64,000 bases of DNA from Abelmoschus esculentus (taxonomy: Eukaryota; Streptophyta; Magnoliopsida; Malvales; Malvaceae). This document shows, one piece after another, positions 11,484 to 23,316 of this stretch. The translations under genes and the position numbers were made by a program. The notes beneath the pieces were generated by a model. That model made no database searches. It was given only the letters and a program-made list of their open reading frames with translations, and was not told the origin of the DNA. How positions within the stretch are numbered: the stretch's first letter is position 1; each line of letters opens with the position of its first letter. Location of the stretch: positions 11,928,501 to 11,992,500 of the forward strand of contig JAUCBN010000025.1 in the NCBI GenBank assembly GCA_035048815.1. Reading direction: 5' to 3'.

Positions 11484-12908
11484 TGATGGAGGCTCGGAAG
11501 TCCTTTGTTTTCCACCTTTGTCAGATTGTAATACTTTAGGTTGTTGAACCCATAGGGACTGTGTCGACTTCACTACCTCTTACGGTTGCACTATAAAAAG
11601 TAAAAACACAAGTAATTGTTGAAGTTGAGATTACTAAATTAACTACTAAAACTAAACTAAATAACGAAGGAATAAAAATAAAAGAAACGAGGCTAAGTTG
11701 AGTGTTTTTTAGAGGAGGATCCAGTTGTATTAGGTATCCACTTATTAATGCAATGGGTTGAACTGCCGCCTCGGAGGGTCGCACAAAGGGTCGTCGCAGC
11801 TTCCTAGGCGGGGTTATGCCTTGTCGACAATTCAACATTCCATAGTTCGACAGAGCATCCTTATATGTCTTCTTACTTATCCCTAAACGAAGAGAACTGT
11901 TGAAACCCGCGTCTTAATGATACCTCCAAACGTGAATCAAGGGCGAACAACAACCAAACACATGCGTCTTGTTAGTCGCTGAAATCCTGGGCGGTTAATC
12001 TCTCAACCGGATTAGTCAATGCCCATGAGCAAAGATCGTATTCTCTCGTTTCGTGAACCTACATCTCCCAATGCTAGGCAAATGGATTTTTCTTCACACA
12101 CTATATTTCGAGCTCATATGCGAGAAGAGTAATTACAGAGAGAATAAACTATGAAATAAGTTTTGCATTAATAAATATCAAACCTAATACAACCATCTTC
12201 TCCAACTACTCCACAAACAACCTAAACCTCCGAAGAAGTTTAGAACATGATGTAGTTGGCGGATAAATTTAATTTCTAGGGTAAAACTCCCTGCCTTTAG
12301 ACTAAGCCTAATGTGTGCCTTATATAGGCCAAGCCCTAAGTTAAAGCTTTCCATGCAAGGAAAGAGTTCTAAAGAAGAGAGAAGTACAATTCCTAATTAA
12401 ATTATAACAATTAATTCTTATTTTCTAAAATATCTCTTCTTTCTCGCACGTGACTTTGACCAAGGTTTGACTCCGTAATTTGGCTTCGACTTTCTTTCGC
12501 TCTTTGTCCATTAAGATTAGCATCTTTTTCTCTTTCTGTCGAGCACTGGTTGTCATCTTCGCTCTGCTGTCGCGGCCTCAATTAGTGTTGCCGTGGCGGG
12601 TGCTCCATCTACACTCCAGCATCTATCTTCTCAATTGGCCATCTTTATGTGTAGTTTCCTGTCTAAGAAAGAAAACTATCAAATGCATCTGTTTTATGAC
12701 AATTATTAGATAAATTCATGAATTGTATGTTCGGATGCTGAAGTATGGAAAATATATGCATCTGTTTTATGGCAATTATTAGATAAATTCATGAATTGTA
12801 TGTTCGGATGCTGAAGTATGGAAAATATACTGCCCTTAATCGTGTCCTTTATTGGTGATAATCGAGTGGGAAAATGGTATTAAAAATAGGACTTTTATGC
12901 ACTCATCA
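11484..12908 (-). repeat. 5' LTR of second Athila-like element
   Basis: A 1425-base LTR on the minus strand, from TGATGAGTGCATAAAAGTCC to CCGAGCCTCCATCA, next to the primer site. Its start resembles that of the LTR at 13376 (TGATAAGCGCATAAAAGTCC), but the bodies differ. It contains a 73-bp tandem duplication (12683-12828). Confidence 0.82.
12683..12828. repeat. 73-bp tandem duplication in an LTR
   Basis: Two head-to-tail copies, 12683-12755 and 12756-12828, differ at one position near the start (GAC versus GGC). Such near identity indicates a recent duplication compared with the age of the LTR. Confidence 0.9.
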
Positions 12909-13375
12909 ACTTTAGATTATGGCTAGAGGTGCCTATCATCTACTCTAGTGAAGTCTTTAGAGGTGCCATCAAAGGCTATAAGACTTAATAGTTTTCCCAC
13001 TTACTAGAGGTACACAAAATTGGTTCTAGTAGGCATAGATTCACACTTAAGGTGCCCGAAACCGGCTCAAGCATTATAAATATATACTAATATATATTTA
13101 TATACAATTTAGGGGAAAAGGGAAACTAGAACAAAAATCTAAGTTAGGAGTCTTGATTTATAAAAAGGATTAGAACTCAGAAAATCGGCTTTGTTATAAC
13201 TACGCACACACTCACAAGACTCATATCCAGTTATGAGGAATTCCAAGAACCCAAAGAGGCAAAGCAAAGATAAGAGCTCCGATGCGGCAGAATGAAAGGC
13301 ATAGTACCATAAAAATTTTAAACTTAGATTATATTGCATTGCTTGAGGACATGCAATAATTCGAGTTAGGGGTGG
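12909..13375 (+). other. 3' untranslated region and polypurine tract of a plus-strand Athila-like element
   Basis: No reading frame is kept. The segment carries the boxes GAGGTGCC and GGTGCCCGAAACCGGCTC that also precede the 3' LTRs of the siblings at 26264-26900 and 37560-38000. It ends in the purine tract GAGTTAGGGGTGG (13363-13375) directly before an LTR start. The upstream body of this element has been displaced by the minus-strand element ending at 12908. Confidence 0.72.
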
Positions 13376-14692
13376 TGATAAGCGCATAAAAGTCCTATAT
13401 TTTATACCATATTTAACTCACAATTACTTGTAATTGATAGAATTAGATGATAATAATAGATTAAATACAGTTTTTATACAATATTTGGTAGAAAATAGGT
13501 ATGATTATAGTTTTCTCTCTTAGACAAGGAATAGACCACCCAAGGACACCAAATATTACCAAGATGTGTTGAATTAAGAAAGATGTAGATCGGATCAGAT
13601 GTAGTGTAACACCCGACAGGGCAGCAAATCAACCGTTGCGGAAGAAATACAACGAAGACATATGGTGTGCGATAGAAAGAGAATAAGGAACCGAAATTTT
13701 TGAGGAAGTGAGAGAAGAAATAGAGAAAAGGAAAGCAAGACAAGCCATGGTCAAAACTATGAGAATGAAGAATCCAAGAAGAGTAAAACTAGGAAATAAA
13801 ATAAAGGTCTTTTATTTAATATGAAAGTTGTATTTTATTACAAGTAGTACTACTACTTTTTGTAGGCTTTGGCCTAGGCTTGACCTATATATATCGAACC
13901 CTAGGCTTAAGAGAAATCACCGATTAGAATTCAAAGCTTCCTTACTTTACCCTAGAAGCCATCATCATCATTATGTTCTAATTCTTCCATAGGCGTAAGT
14001 TATTTTGTGGAGTAGTTGTGGAAGATTTTATTGTTATTTGAGTTTTATTAATGCAAGTTTTCTAATTAATAGTTTTTTCACTCTAGGTTCTTACCCTTTC
14101 TTGAATATGAACTCGAAAGATATGTTTGCGAGAAAAATATATTTGTCTAAACTAAGGATAGTTAGGCTCACGAAACGAGTGAATACAGTCTTTACTCTTG
14201 GATATTAACTAATTTGACTTAGTGATAAGTTCGAGTTTCAACGATTAAAAGTAGCATATCATCGATTTTTGTTCTTCCTTGATTCACGCCGAGAATTATT
14301 ATCAAGACGTGACCCTTAATAGCACTTCGAATTAGGGACAAGGAGGATTCCGTAAAGGATGATCTATCGAACTATGAGTTTTTGACTTGTTGTCGAAGCG
14401 TAACCCGCTGAGTCAGCTAAGGCGATCCTTTAGTGATCTGCCGAGGCACCAGTTCATATTTTTGCATTGATAAGACGATAATACTTTACAATTAGATTCA
14501 TACTACGAAGCATTCTAACCTAACCTTCCTACCATCTCTTGAATTCAATTTACTTATTTGCTTTAATTATTTTAGTTAATCATAATTCAATCAATTGTTT
14601 GTGTCTTTTATTTTTCTAAGTGCATGAGCGATAAGTTGCGTAGGTATCCAGTCCTTGTGGGATCGATATCTTAAATACTATAACTTAGCAAG

Positions 14693-15772
14693 TGTAGCGA
14701 TATAAAAAATGATAATTATTCGCTAAAATATTCTTTTTGGTTTCGAAAAACAATTTTTGCTATCATTTTTGAAATAATGTCTTCCACATAGGGGTTTTCG
14801 TTTTAAAAATGATTTTGAGAATATTGGAGTCGCTATCGATCATTTTATTAGATCGGACACCGTAAAACCAGAGATTTTAAAAATTGGGGTTCGAGAGTCG
14901 GTTAAGGATGGGGAATGATTATCACCCCCATACGGCCCAAAACTTGGTACTTTATTTAACTACCGCTTTAATAATATTAAATTTTTTGGGCTAATTTGAC
15001 GAACAAATTAATTTTTTATTAAATGTGTGCAATTATTTTAAAGCACCTAAACCCGAAGGTAAGCACCCGAACCACCATCACTACAATGGAGTTGGCCTCG
15101 CTTACAACTAGATTTAGGGGTCCGCATTAACAAATTAAATAATCATACAACTTAAACATGACAAAAAAATAAATACATCACATAAAAACATAAATACATA
15201 ACAACATAAATATGAATCTAACAAATAAAATACTAATCTAAAACATAAATTTAAAACATACATAAATTAATCTAAAACATAAATAAAACTCTAAATACCC
15301 ACTAAATTAATAAACAACTACTTTTATTAAAAATATCCAAAATAAAAAATAAATATAAAAAAGAAAATATACTTAAGAGTTCGAACGGCTAACCCCGAAT
15401 GGTCCTCACCGAGATCTACCACGATCCAACCAAAATTTTTTATTAGATAGGATCCAAAAATAAAATCCCGATCGAATTGGATAGGATCGAGGGTTTTTCC
15501 CCGGTCCATAGCTAGCCGGGAGATAAGCTCCTTTATTTGGCTGCCACCGGCTCATGCTTGGTGCTTGAATGAACCCCCCTCCCTTTTATAGGCATTTGGA
15601 GGGTATGGAGGATTGACGTGGGTGGCTTAAAGCCACACATCAATTTCAAACTCTTTTTCCTTGTTTTTTTTACAATTTCATTTTTTTTACTTTTTTTTAT
15701 TTTTTATAATATTAATAATATATTAAAATAATACTAAAATATTTAAAACTCGATTAAAAATGAGTGATTAAA
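14693..15772 (-). repeat. 3' LTR of the Tat element
   Basis: It matches 20799-21864 along its length, including CACCGTAAAACCAGA and GGGGAATGATTATCACCCCC versus GGGGAAGGATTAGCACCCTC. Its outer end TGTAGCGATA is intact. The inner end has mutated to TAAA where the sister LTR has TACA. Differences and small indels are frequent enough to suggest an old insertion. Confidence 0.88.
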
Positions 15773-15785
15773 ATTTCCCCTCTTT
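15773..15785 (-). other. Polypurine tract of the Tat element
   Basis: On the minus strand the bases just before the 3' LTR read AAAGAGGGGAAAT, a typical plus-strand primer for reverse transcription. Confidence 0.7.
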
Positions 15786-15949
15786 GCTTGTTCTTGTGAA
15801 ACGAGAACAAAGCGAAGATAAAAAAGCATTCATTTTTGTCTTATTTCTTTGACTTTAACTTCAGAATCATACATTCTTCTAGAGCTCTCTTCTCTTCTTT
15901 GGCCAATTCTTCAGGCTTGTAATTCCTTCCTATATAGAACTTTTTCACC

Positions 15950-16640
15950 TTCTGATTTTAGAGCTACAGGTCACTTCGGTATATAACCTTTTGCCTGTTG
16001 AGCAGATCTTGCAAAATAAAAGTACTCCCTATATAGACCTTTCATTTTTAGATCTTGAGTTGAGGTTTCTTCTGCATAAAACCTTTACTCTAAAGTCTCG
16101 AGTTACGTGCCCCTCCTATATGGAACTTTCCACTCAGAGATGTTGACGAAGATATGGATCTCTCCTATATGAGACTCCATGTCTTTTACACTATAGGTTT
16201 CTCCTATATAAAACCTTTTGCATCGTGACAGATCTTGTAAAACAAGGTCCCTCTTATATAGAACTCTTACTTTTGGATCCGGAGTTAGGGTATCTCCTAT
16301 ATGAAACCTTTTACTTTGAAGTCTCGAGTTGCATGCCTTCCTATATGGAACTTTCCACTCAGAGATGTTAACGAAGATAGGGGTCTCTACTGTATGGGAT
16401 TCCATGTCTTTTACAATGTAGGTTTCTCCTATATAAAATCTTCTGCGTTGTGACAGATCTTGCAAAATAAGGTCCCTCCTATATAGAACTTTTATTTTTG
16501 GATCCGGAGTTAGGTCTCTCATATATGAAACCTTTTACTCTGATGTTTTGATTTGCGTGCCTCTCCTATATGAAGCTTCAATCTCAGAGACGAAAATGAA
16601 GATGGGTTCCCTCCTATATATAACTCCTCTTCTTTTTGTG
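15950..16640. repeat. 225-bp tandem repeat array in the Tat 3' region
   Basis: The landmark ACTTTCCACTCAGAGA occurs at 16125 and 16350, with a diverged third copy at about 16574, so the period is 224-225 bp. Within each unit the word TCCTATAT(A/G) recurs every 50-60 bases as a sub-repeat. The array leaves a 139-codon minus-strand frame open at 16103-16522. That frame only reflects the repeat length being near a multiple of three, so I do not call it a gene. Confidence 0.85.
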
Positions 16641-16836
16641 TTGTTAGTTTCTTCTATATAAAATCATCGTATCATGGAAGAACTTTTCCACTAGTAACTC
16701 TTTCTTTATAGAACTACGAGTTTCTGTGTTTGGTGGGTGCAAATTCTCTCTTTATAGAACTGCTACATATTCTCTTGCTGTGGGACTTCGAACATGTCGG
16801 TATCTCCTGTATGAAACCTTCATCTTTGACTCTTTT

Positions 16837-17090
16837 GGGACTCATATTGAGTGTCTACCAATCTTGTTCAAATTATCGAGACTCACGCCGAAACGATTGT
16901 CGATCTTTTTATATGAATCAGGACTCAGACCTAGAAGGTTGTTAATCCTCTTTTTAAATTGGGACTCACGCCTAAAAAGGCTTCCAATTTTCATCAATTT
17001 CTCGGGACTCATACCGAGAAGGTTGTCAATCTTGTTTCTGAACCGAGACTCACGCCTGTATGGGCTACCAATTTTTTCTCTTTCTGATTC
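16837..17090. repeat. 41-43-bp tandem repeat array, six copies
   Basis: GACTCAC or GACTCAT recurs at 16839, 16880, 16922, 16963, 17006 and 17047, spaced 41-43 bp. Copies alternate between two subtypes (CCGAGAAGGTTGTCAATCTT and CCTAAAAAGGCTTCCAATTTT), giving a higher-order period of about 84 bp. The reading frame across 16726-17151 is repeat sequence and not a gene. Confidence 0.85.
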
Positions 17091-17159
17091 AAAAACATCT
17101 GGGTATCGGGATTGCCCTAGTCTGTTGGTTCATGTGACCTCTTTGGTCTGAGCTTTTTT

Positions 17160-18760
17160 TCTTTTCCTTCTTTCTTTTGGAAGGTGGTACTCAAATGAGC
17201 ATTTTTTAGAAAGGTTGAGAGATGCACGGAGTCCTTGTTAGGGTCATTTGTCCTTACCACTGTCATTTCATGTAAGACTGTTTATCAAAAGATGGTGCGC
17301 GAGCATTTTATTTATGTGTGTATTCATGATGTATATTCGGGATGCATAAATGCAACTTATCTGTAAATATGCAATGATGCATGAAATTCTATTAGCTTTT
17401 TTTTTCAAAAATTTGATGTCGCAATCCTCATTCGGTTGACTAGGTAAGCTTCGTTAACCAAACTCTATCGATCTTAATGACATCACTGGTCAATTTTAAT
17501 CTGAGCTCTGATTCTTTCATTTCGTGGACAATGATGCCCCGCTTATATTCTTTGTATTATCATCTGAATGAGTATGATAGTTGATAGGACGTCTTTGTGT
17601 CCTGATTTCATTTATTTTCTCAAGGTACCTTAATGGAGTATGACTCTCAATTTTATTTAATTATAAAAATGATTTTATTTACATTTATTTCTGATGCAAG
17701 AAAGATTTTAAAAAATGTATATTATTTCAGAGTGTTGCAAAACAATTTAAGAAAAAGTTTTCCCTCATGAATGTCAAATGCAATGACATATTTTTCTCAA
17801 TCTGGCAAAGTTCAACTCTAATGAAGAGTATATTCAGAGGATCATCGACTATTGTAGGGATATACACAATTGTCTAGTCTCTCCTAGACCATCGGACTTT
17901 CAAAAGGAACAATCTCCTACCTAGAGGCTACCCATTTTCATGTGGCTCTCATTATCTCGCTTTCTCATCCTACACCATCCTTTTCTCATTTAGGTGTCGA
18001 TCAAGCACTTCGAAGTTCGACGTTCCTTGAAGTAAGGTTAACCTTTGGGCAGAAGTGTGTTCTGAAGACAATCTCATTTGGTTTGTATGTCCTTAAATGA
18101 TCAGAATGGTTTTTGGAAACTTATATGACCTGGATCCATGATCAGTGTAAATGTATCTTTATATTTATGTACTCCGGTATTCTTCTCTATTTAACTATCT
18201 CTCTCTTTTTTTTTTACCAAAATAACAATCCTCAGGCCGAATTTTCTCAGATGTGCTTCGATATTTGCTTTTGTGCAAATTTGTAAGATCTTGAGGTACT
18301 TAAAATAAGGATTCTTTGTTTATCCTCATCTCATTTCTCATGGTTTTGTTTCTGCTTTTGAATTGTTTGATTTGAGTATACAGCTCGTGTAACATTTTTT
18401 CTCCTTTTTCTTTTTATTTCCTCTTTCAAATTTGCAGGTGTACCATCAAACTAAAGTACTTCTTTGTTATCCATTGCTTGGATTTGATCGCCTTTCTGCA
18501 ACTTTCTAATATTGCTTGGATTCAATCATCTTTTTGTACTCTTCTGATATCGCAAGTGGCAAAGATCCTCTCTTTACTTGATTTGGGCTCGTTTTGGCCT
18601 TTCGATTGCCATTCCGTTTTTTTTTGCAAGTCCTATCTTCTGACTGCTTTCTTCTGATATCCTTTTGATTTCGGTATCTAATTTGTATAATCTTTCCTCA
18701 TTCTTCAGATGAGGTAAGATAATATCATTTGTCATCTTATTCAAGGAAGTCTTGAGAAAG
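17160..18760. other. Tat interior without recognisable coding sequence
   Basis: This 1.6-kb stretch lies between the tandem arrays and the gag relic. I read both strands and found no RT, RNase H or integrase motif. By position on the minus strand it is where pol should be, so pol has been deleted or decayed beyond recognition. Confidence 0.5.
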
Positions 18761-18959
18761 TCTTTAGGGTAGAGATTTGAGGTCGACTCTAGCCTTAAGA
18801 ATCTTGTACAACAAGTGCCTGAGAATGAAATGTCTTAAAAATGGGAGTTGCCCATATATTCGCTCATATTATTCCTTTATTGCCCTTACCAGACTAGTAG
18901 AGACTCTCATTTGCAATATCCCCGCAACATTCAGTCTCTTCTCTGAATATACCCATCTT

Positions 18960-19305
18960 TTTCATCAATTCTCGAACTTCAATCTACCATTTTTGCTTAG
19001 ACCTTGGACCGTGTTCTTCAGGATTTTACATTCCTCAATCGTATGACCCATACCTCCTAAAGGGTAGTCACAGACTACATTGACGTTATAGCCAGCTGGA
19101 TAGAGAGGCTATTTGTTGGCTGAATGTATCGCTGAGGGTGGTCGTAAGGACAACCATGGGCGAGTATCTGCTTCTTGAACATGAGCCACTTCGTTTGAAG
19201 GGTTGCGCTATAGGTATCCTTGATCTTCCGTCTTTTAACCACATCCTCAATGCGTTCTCCAATTATAACCATGTCTGAGAAGTTGGCAGTATGATGACTT
19301 ATCAA
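18960..19305 (-). pseudogene. gag relic of the Tat/Ogre element
   Basis: The minus strand from 19305 reads MISHHTANFSDMVIIGERIE and then DVVKRRKIKDT. It matches the Tat/Ogre gag phrase in which a few residues precede (V/I)xxGERIExxIxxGKI. Further on, in another frame, comes MGHTIEECKILKNTVQGL, which fits the GHxIEQCxxLKxKVQxL part of the gag zinc-finger region, though the first cysteines are replaced. Frameshifts and stops break it. Upstream leader sequence to the primer site (19306-20778) shows no other coding sequence. Confidence 0.65.
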
Positions 19306-20778
19306 GCGATAATGCTATGCAAATTGTTAAAATAATTTATAAATGGGTAAATGCATGTATGATGCAAAGATGCATGCATATAAGGTATTGATCCTTATTG
19401 GTAACCACCCTACTAGATTACTTTTACGAGAAATAGAGGGTCCATTACAACATTGGGGGAACTAATCCTATACAATAGTGCTAACCCTAACTCCTATTCT
19501 CTATGGCTCTAAGCTGCGTGCATGACCAAAGAATCTCTGTTACATCATGGGTTCCAAATGAAAAGCTTCGATCTCCGTGGCTGACCCAGACTTGTTTCTG
19601 ACTACCCATCAGAATTTCGGCCATCGATATTTTTTGACAATGGTCTTGGTAAAATATTATCTAAACGACCCTACCATGTTGGTGTTGCTAACACTGGTTT
19701 CTTACCGCTGATGTTACTTTCAAAACTGGATTGTTTTCGGTAATCCTAAATAGTGGCCTCAATCCTCATGAAATGGGTTGATAAGATATTGACCTCTTGT
19801 TCTTCTTCTTGTAGTCTGATACAAATCATTTCTTCGTTGGCGTGTTGTTCAATTACCTTTTCAAATCGGTGTTCTTCATCTTACTCTAACTCGAACCTTG
19901 GATAACAAAATGGTATCACTTCTCCATCTTTGAAAAATCCTTCTGTTGTTAGGCTCTTGAAGGTTTTCTATTACATCTTTCACATCGGTTTGGAATACTT
20001 AGTGGTCATTCTATTGTAGACTCGGATAAAATGCATAATGATTACCTACTCTCGGTAGATTGCCATTTTTGGCTCCTTGATCGGTCTCTGATAAATATCT
20101 CTGATTGGTTTCTAACTACGGGATTAAGGTTTTCAGATACCTCTCTTCCATGGTAAAGGTTTCCTTTGTAGGATGAACCACTCAAATCAATACCCTCGAT
20201 GCAAAATGCAAGATGTGATGATGCATGAAAAAAGGGAAAGAAGAAAACAAGTTAGTACTAGGTAAACAATAAACGCAAAAATAAATTTCAAGAATTAAAT
20301 TACGTAAAAGTAAACATAGAAGAGCAGTTCTAGATATCTCGTTTCGTTTACTTAGGGTATCCACATGACTTTAATCGGGTAGGTAGTCTAGTTCTCTAAA
20401 TGCAGTGTTGGTGCTAAAGGGGACCCTCGATCATCACCCATTATAGGCTCATTTTGATCGGGTTCAATTTAGGGGGACTCTTTCGCTTATGCCTACACGA
20501 AGAAACGATATCCTTACGAAAGCATAAGGTAGTGGAGCTCAGAAGGTACTCTAGCTAGGGCCTACACAGGAGAACGATATCTTCACGAAAGCATTAGCCT
20601 TTTCCCCCACTTAAAAAGAAAGCGCTTAGATGTCATTTTAAATACGGAAAAATAAAAGCACAAATTCAATTAAATATTAATTAAATATTCACTTTAGCCT
20701 GTAATCTTTAAATATTAGTAAAGCGGTAATCATTTTAAAAGCTCTACTCTTTTTTTATTTTTGAGAAAACAAAATTTA

Positions 20779-20796
20779 TCTCCAAGGGAGTCGCCA
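20779..20796 (-). other. Primer-binding site (tRNA-Arg type) of the Tat element
   Basis: On the minus strand this reads TGGCGACTCCCTTGGAGA, two bases after the LTR. TGGCGACTCC is the primer-site core known from Ogre and related Tat elements. Confidence 0.82.
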
Positions 20797-20798
20797 TT

Positions 20799-21864
20799 TG
20801 TAGCGATAAAAAATGATAATGATTCGTAAAATTATTATTTTTGGTTTCGAAAAATATTTTTTGTTGTCGTTTTGGAAATAATGTCTTCCACGTGGGGGGT
20901 TTCAGTTTAAAAATGATTTTGAGAAAATTGGAGTTGTCACCGGCTGTTTTGGTAGACCAAACACCGTAAAACCAGATATTTTGAAAATTGGGGTTCGGGA
21001 GTCGATTACGAATGGGGAAGGATTAGCACCCTCACACCGCCCAAAAATTGGTACTTTATTTAATTACCGCTTTAATAATTTTAAATATTTTGGGCTAATT
21101 TGACGATCGAATTAATTTTTAATTAAATGTGCACATTTATTTTAAAGCACCTAAACCCCAAGGTATGTGTCCGAACCACCACCACTATACTGGAGTTTAC
21201 CTCGCTTACGACCGGATTTAGAGGCCCGCATTAACAAATTAAATAATCATACAACTTAAACATGAAAATATATATATCACATAAAAAGGTAAATACAAAA
21301 AAAAATACTAATCTAACAAATAAAATATTAATCTAAAACATTAATTTAAAACATCCAAAAATTAATCTAAAACATAAATAAAAATCTAAATACCAACTAA
21401 ATTAATAAACAACTACTTTTATTAAAATATCCAAAATACAAAATAAATATAAAGAAAAGAAAATATACCTAAGAGTTCGAACGGCTAACCGTAAATAATC
21501 CTCACCGAAATCTACCACGATCCTTTCAAAAATTTTAATTAGATCAGGTCTAAAAATAGAACTCCAATCAAACCCGGTAGGACCGAAGGTTTTCCCCCCT
21601 CTTCATGACTAGCCGGGAGATAATCTCCCTTATTTGGCTGCCACCGGCTCATGCTTGGTGCTTGAAATGCAGCCCCTCCCCCACTGCCATTTATAGGCAT
21701 TTGGAGGGCATGGGGGATTGACGTGGTTGGCTTAAAAGCCGCACGTTAATTTCAAACTCTTTTTCCTTTTTTTATAATTTCATTTTTTAATTTTTAGATT
21801 TTTTATATAATAATAATAAATAATACTAAAATATTAAAAACTCGGTTAAAAATAAATAATTACA
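20799..21864 (-). repeat. 5' LTR of the Tat element
   Basis: The 1066-base LTR starts TGTAATTATTTATTTTTAAC and ends TTTTTTATCGCTACA on the minus strand. It is followed outward by the target duplication GCAAG. Confidence 0.88.
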
Positions 21865-22161
21865 GCAAGGTATATACTTACACCATAAAAGTATAAATTA
21901 TCCTACACATTATACATAAATAATATAACAGAAATAACTCGTAATACGATTTCTCTAACATAAACATCCTAAATATTTATCCTTATTTGATTTCGATTGG
22001 TAAAACTTTTATTGACTATTGTAGTATTTACATCAAAGGCTGAATATTTTTTTCAAAATTATTTGGGGGTCATAGGTCCATTTGATTCCAAAAACTTGGC
22101 AATTCATGTGACCGTTTGATTCTGGTCACTGTTCTGATGATCATCTTCCTCAATGATTTCT

Positions 22162-23160
22162 TCAATTCATGCTTTTGCCATCGTCGATATCAATAACACC
22201 GTGGAGATCAAGCGAGTACACTACATCTTCCCTACTCCATCCCGCACGCAACAAAACAATAGACAAAACGCTCACGTGCCACGCCGCATCCTGACTGTCC
22301 ATCACTAATTGGGTCCCCCTCTCGATATGATCGCAGCCGTCTATCATCATCATGTCTCTCACGTCCTCCTCTGACCACCCTCCCTCCTTCAATCTCCAAA
22401 ACCCTTCTTCCAAACATGCACCTAACCTCGACTCCCTCCGTTCCTCCCCATCTCGATTCCACCACGCACTCACCGTGATACCACGCGCCACCACTTCCCT
22501 ACTCCCTCTCTCCGCTACCTCCGTCCAAAACTCAATCCTCCGTGCCTCGGTATCAACGTTATTGGCTTTCTTCAAAATGGAAAGGTTAAACCCCCCACCT
22601 CTTCCCACTACTTTAAGTTGTTGAAAAAACCTAGCAATATCAACGCTCATGATTCTAACTTCCTCATCATCAATGTAGAACACAGGATTCCCATGCACGT
22701 TTGGTGTGGAAGGGATATAACAGTTTGTGTATATAGGAACAAGAGTAGGAGCTGTCCTTAATAACTTCTTAACCAAAGCCAAAGCTGCATTGGAGTTTGA
22801 AGGTTTAGGCCCCCAGGAATCGGACCAAAAGTTTTGGAACTTAATGTTGTTCGACAGAGATAACAAAGGAAGGTTAAGAAAAATGTTGAGTTGTTGAGTA
22901 GAAGAGGATCGCCAGTTTGGGAAAGAAGGGTAGACAGGGAGGCCTTGTTGGAGGATAGAGCGAAGGTCGGGAGGGAAGATAAAGTTAAAAGTTGATTGAG
23001 TGGAGGAAAATTCTTGGTCAGTTAAGCCTGGGAAGATTGGAATGTGCAGGGATTTAAGATGGTCGATAACAGCACAAGGGAAGACAATATGCTTTAATCT
23101 TGATGATCCTTTGGGTGCTTTCAGTAAAGGTTGAGAGGATTTTGCCGTTGTTGCCGACAT
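22162..23160 (-). CDS. Plant-specific uncharacterised protein, 332 aa, intronless
   Basis: This is the only intact host gene in the window. The frame is uninterrupted for 333 codons including the stop, is less AT-rich than its surroundings, and is unlike any element protein. The N-terminus reads LLKAPKGSSRLKHIVFPCAV, then IPIFPGLTDQEF, FPPDLRSILQQGLP (about 62-75) and FPNWRS (about 80-85). This resembles, from memory, the Arabidopsis At3g50340/At5g67020 family, and the FPPDLR...FPNWR order recalls SMI1/KNR4-type domains. The C-terminal half has Trp-rich repeats of the form W(S)xEDVxxxxxxD at about 263-275 and 310-320. There is no signal peptide or membrane segment. A TATA-like stretch lies about 100 bases upstream (23256-23265). 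Function is unknown. Confidence 0.85.
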   Translation of the reverse strand: MSATTAKSSQPLLKAPKGSSRLKHIVFPCAVIDHLKSLHIPIFPGLTDQEFSSTQSTFNFIFPPDLRSILQQGLPVYPSFPNWRSSSTQQLNIFLNLPLLSLSNNIKFQNFWSDSWGPKPSNSNAALALVKKLLRTAPTLVPIYTNCYIPSTPNVHGNPVFYIDDEEVRIMSVDIARFFQQLKVVGRGGGFNLSILKKANNVDTEARRIEFWTEVAERGSREVVARGITVSAWWNRDGEERRESRLGACLEEGFWRLKEGGWSEEDVRDMMMIDGCDHIERGTQLVMDSQDAAWHVSVLSIVLLRAGWSREDVVYSLDLHGVIDIDDGKSMN

Positions 23161-23291
23161 TTAAAAGTAAGAAGAAATTGAGAGGATTTCCTTTGCTTCT
23201 TTTTGTGCATTCGTGGAAGACTCATTTACTTGGAATTGTTGTTTTCTACTCATACATATATATATCATGTTGGACCGACATAAAACCTGTT

Positions 23292-23316
23292 TATATATAT
23301 ATATATATATATATAT
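23292..23316. repeat. (TA)n microsatellite
   Basis: A pure TA run about 130 bases upstream of the start codon of the host gene at 22162-23160. Confidence 0.95.

Larger units (their letters stand above)
7800..12908 (-). mobile_element. Second Athila-like element: 5' LTR, primer site and gag start, split by CACTA
   Basis: On the minus strand the order is LTR (12908-11484), primer site (11479-11462), gag ATG at 11356, the gag N-terminus to 11281, a CACTA insertion (11277-7920), then gag from 7919 to 7800. Removing the CACTA and one GTA copy restores a continuous reading, ...RQGIRERMNIAPSQQN. The element is cut off at 7800. Its LTR differs from the 3556-4896 family, so it is a separate Athila-like lineage. 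Confidence 0.82.
14693..21864 (-). mobile_element. Tat/Ogre-lineage LTR retrotransposon lacking pol (TSD GCAAG)
   Basis: The element is 7172 bases long with LTRs of 1080 (14693-15772) and 1066 (20799-21864) bases and a perfect duplication GCAAG at 14688-14692 and 21865-21869. The primer site TGGCGACTCCCTTGGAGA belongs to the tRNA-Arg type used by Tat/Ogre elements and sets the minus orientation. A gag relic lies at 18960-19305, and two tandem arrays occupy the 3' region. I see no RT, RNase H or integrase in about 5 kb of interior, so it is a large deletion derivative. Confidence 0.88.
13376..21882 (+). repeat. 3' LTR of plus-strand Athila-like element, split by the Tat element
   Basis: The LTR starts TGATAAGCGCATAAAAGTCC directly after the purine tract and runs to 14692. 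It resumes after the insertion at 21870, beyond the duplicated GCAAG. The right end is uncertain; TTACA at 21882 is one candidate and CCTACA at 21896 another. It carries a TGCCGAGGCA palindrome near 14440-14450. Confidence 0.65.

Noticed and set aside
16103..16522. 139-codon minus-strand frame with internally repeated protein
   Set aside because: The repetition comes from the 225-bp DNA array, whose length is near a multiple of three. No codon bias, start context or partner supports a gene.
16726..17151. 141-codon plus-strand frame with a repeated PRRLxILF pattern
   Set aside because: It mirrors the 41-43-bp tandem array, and lies antisense to the Tat element.
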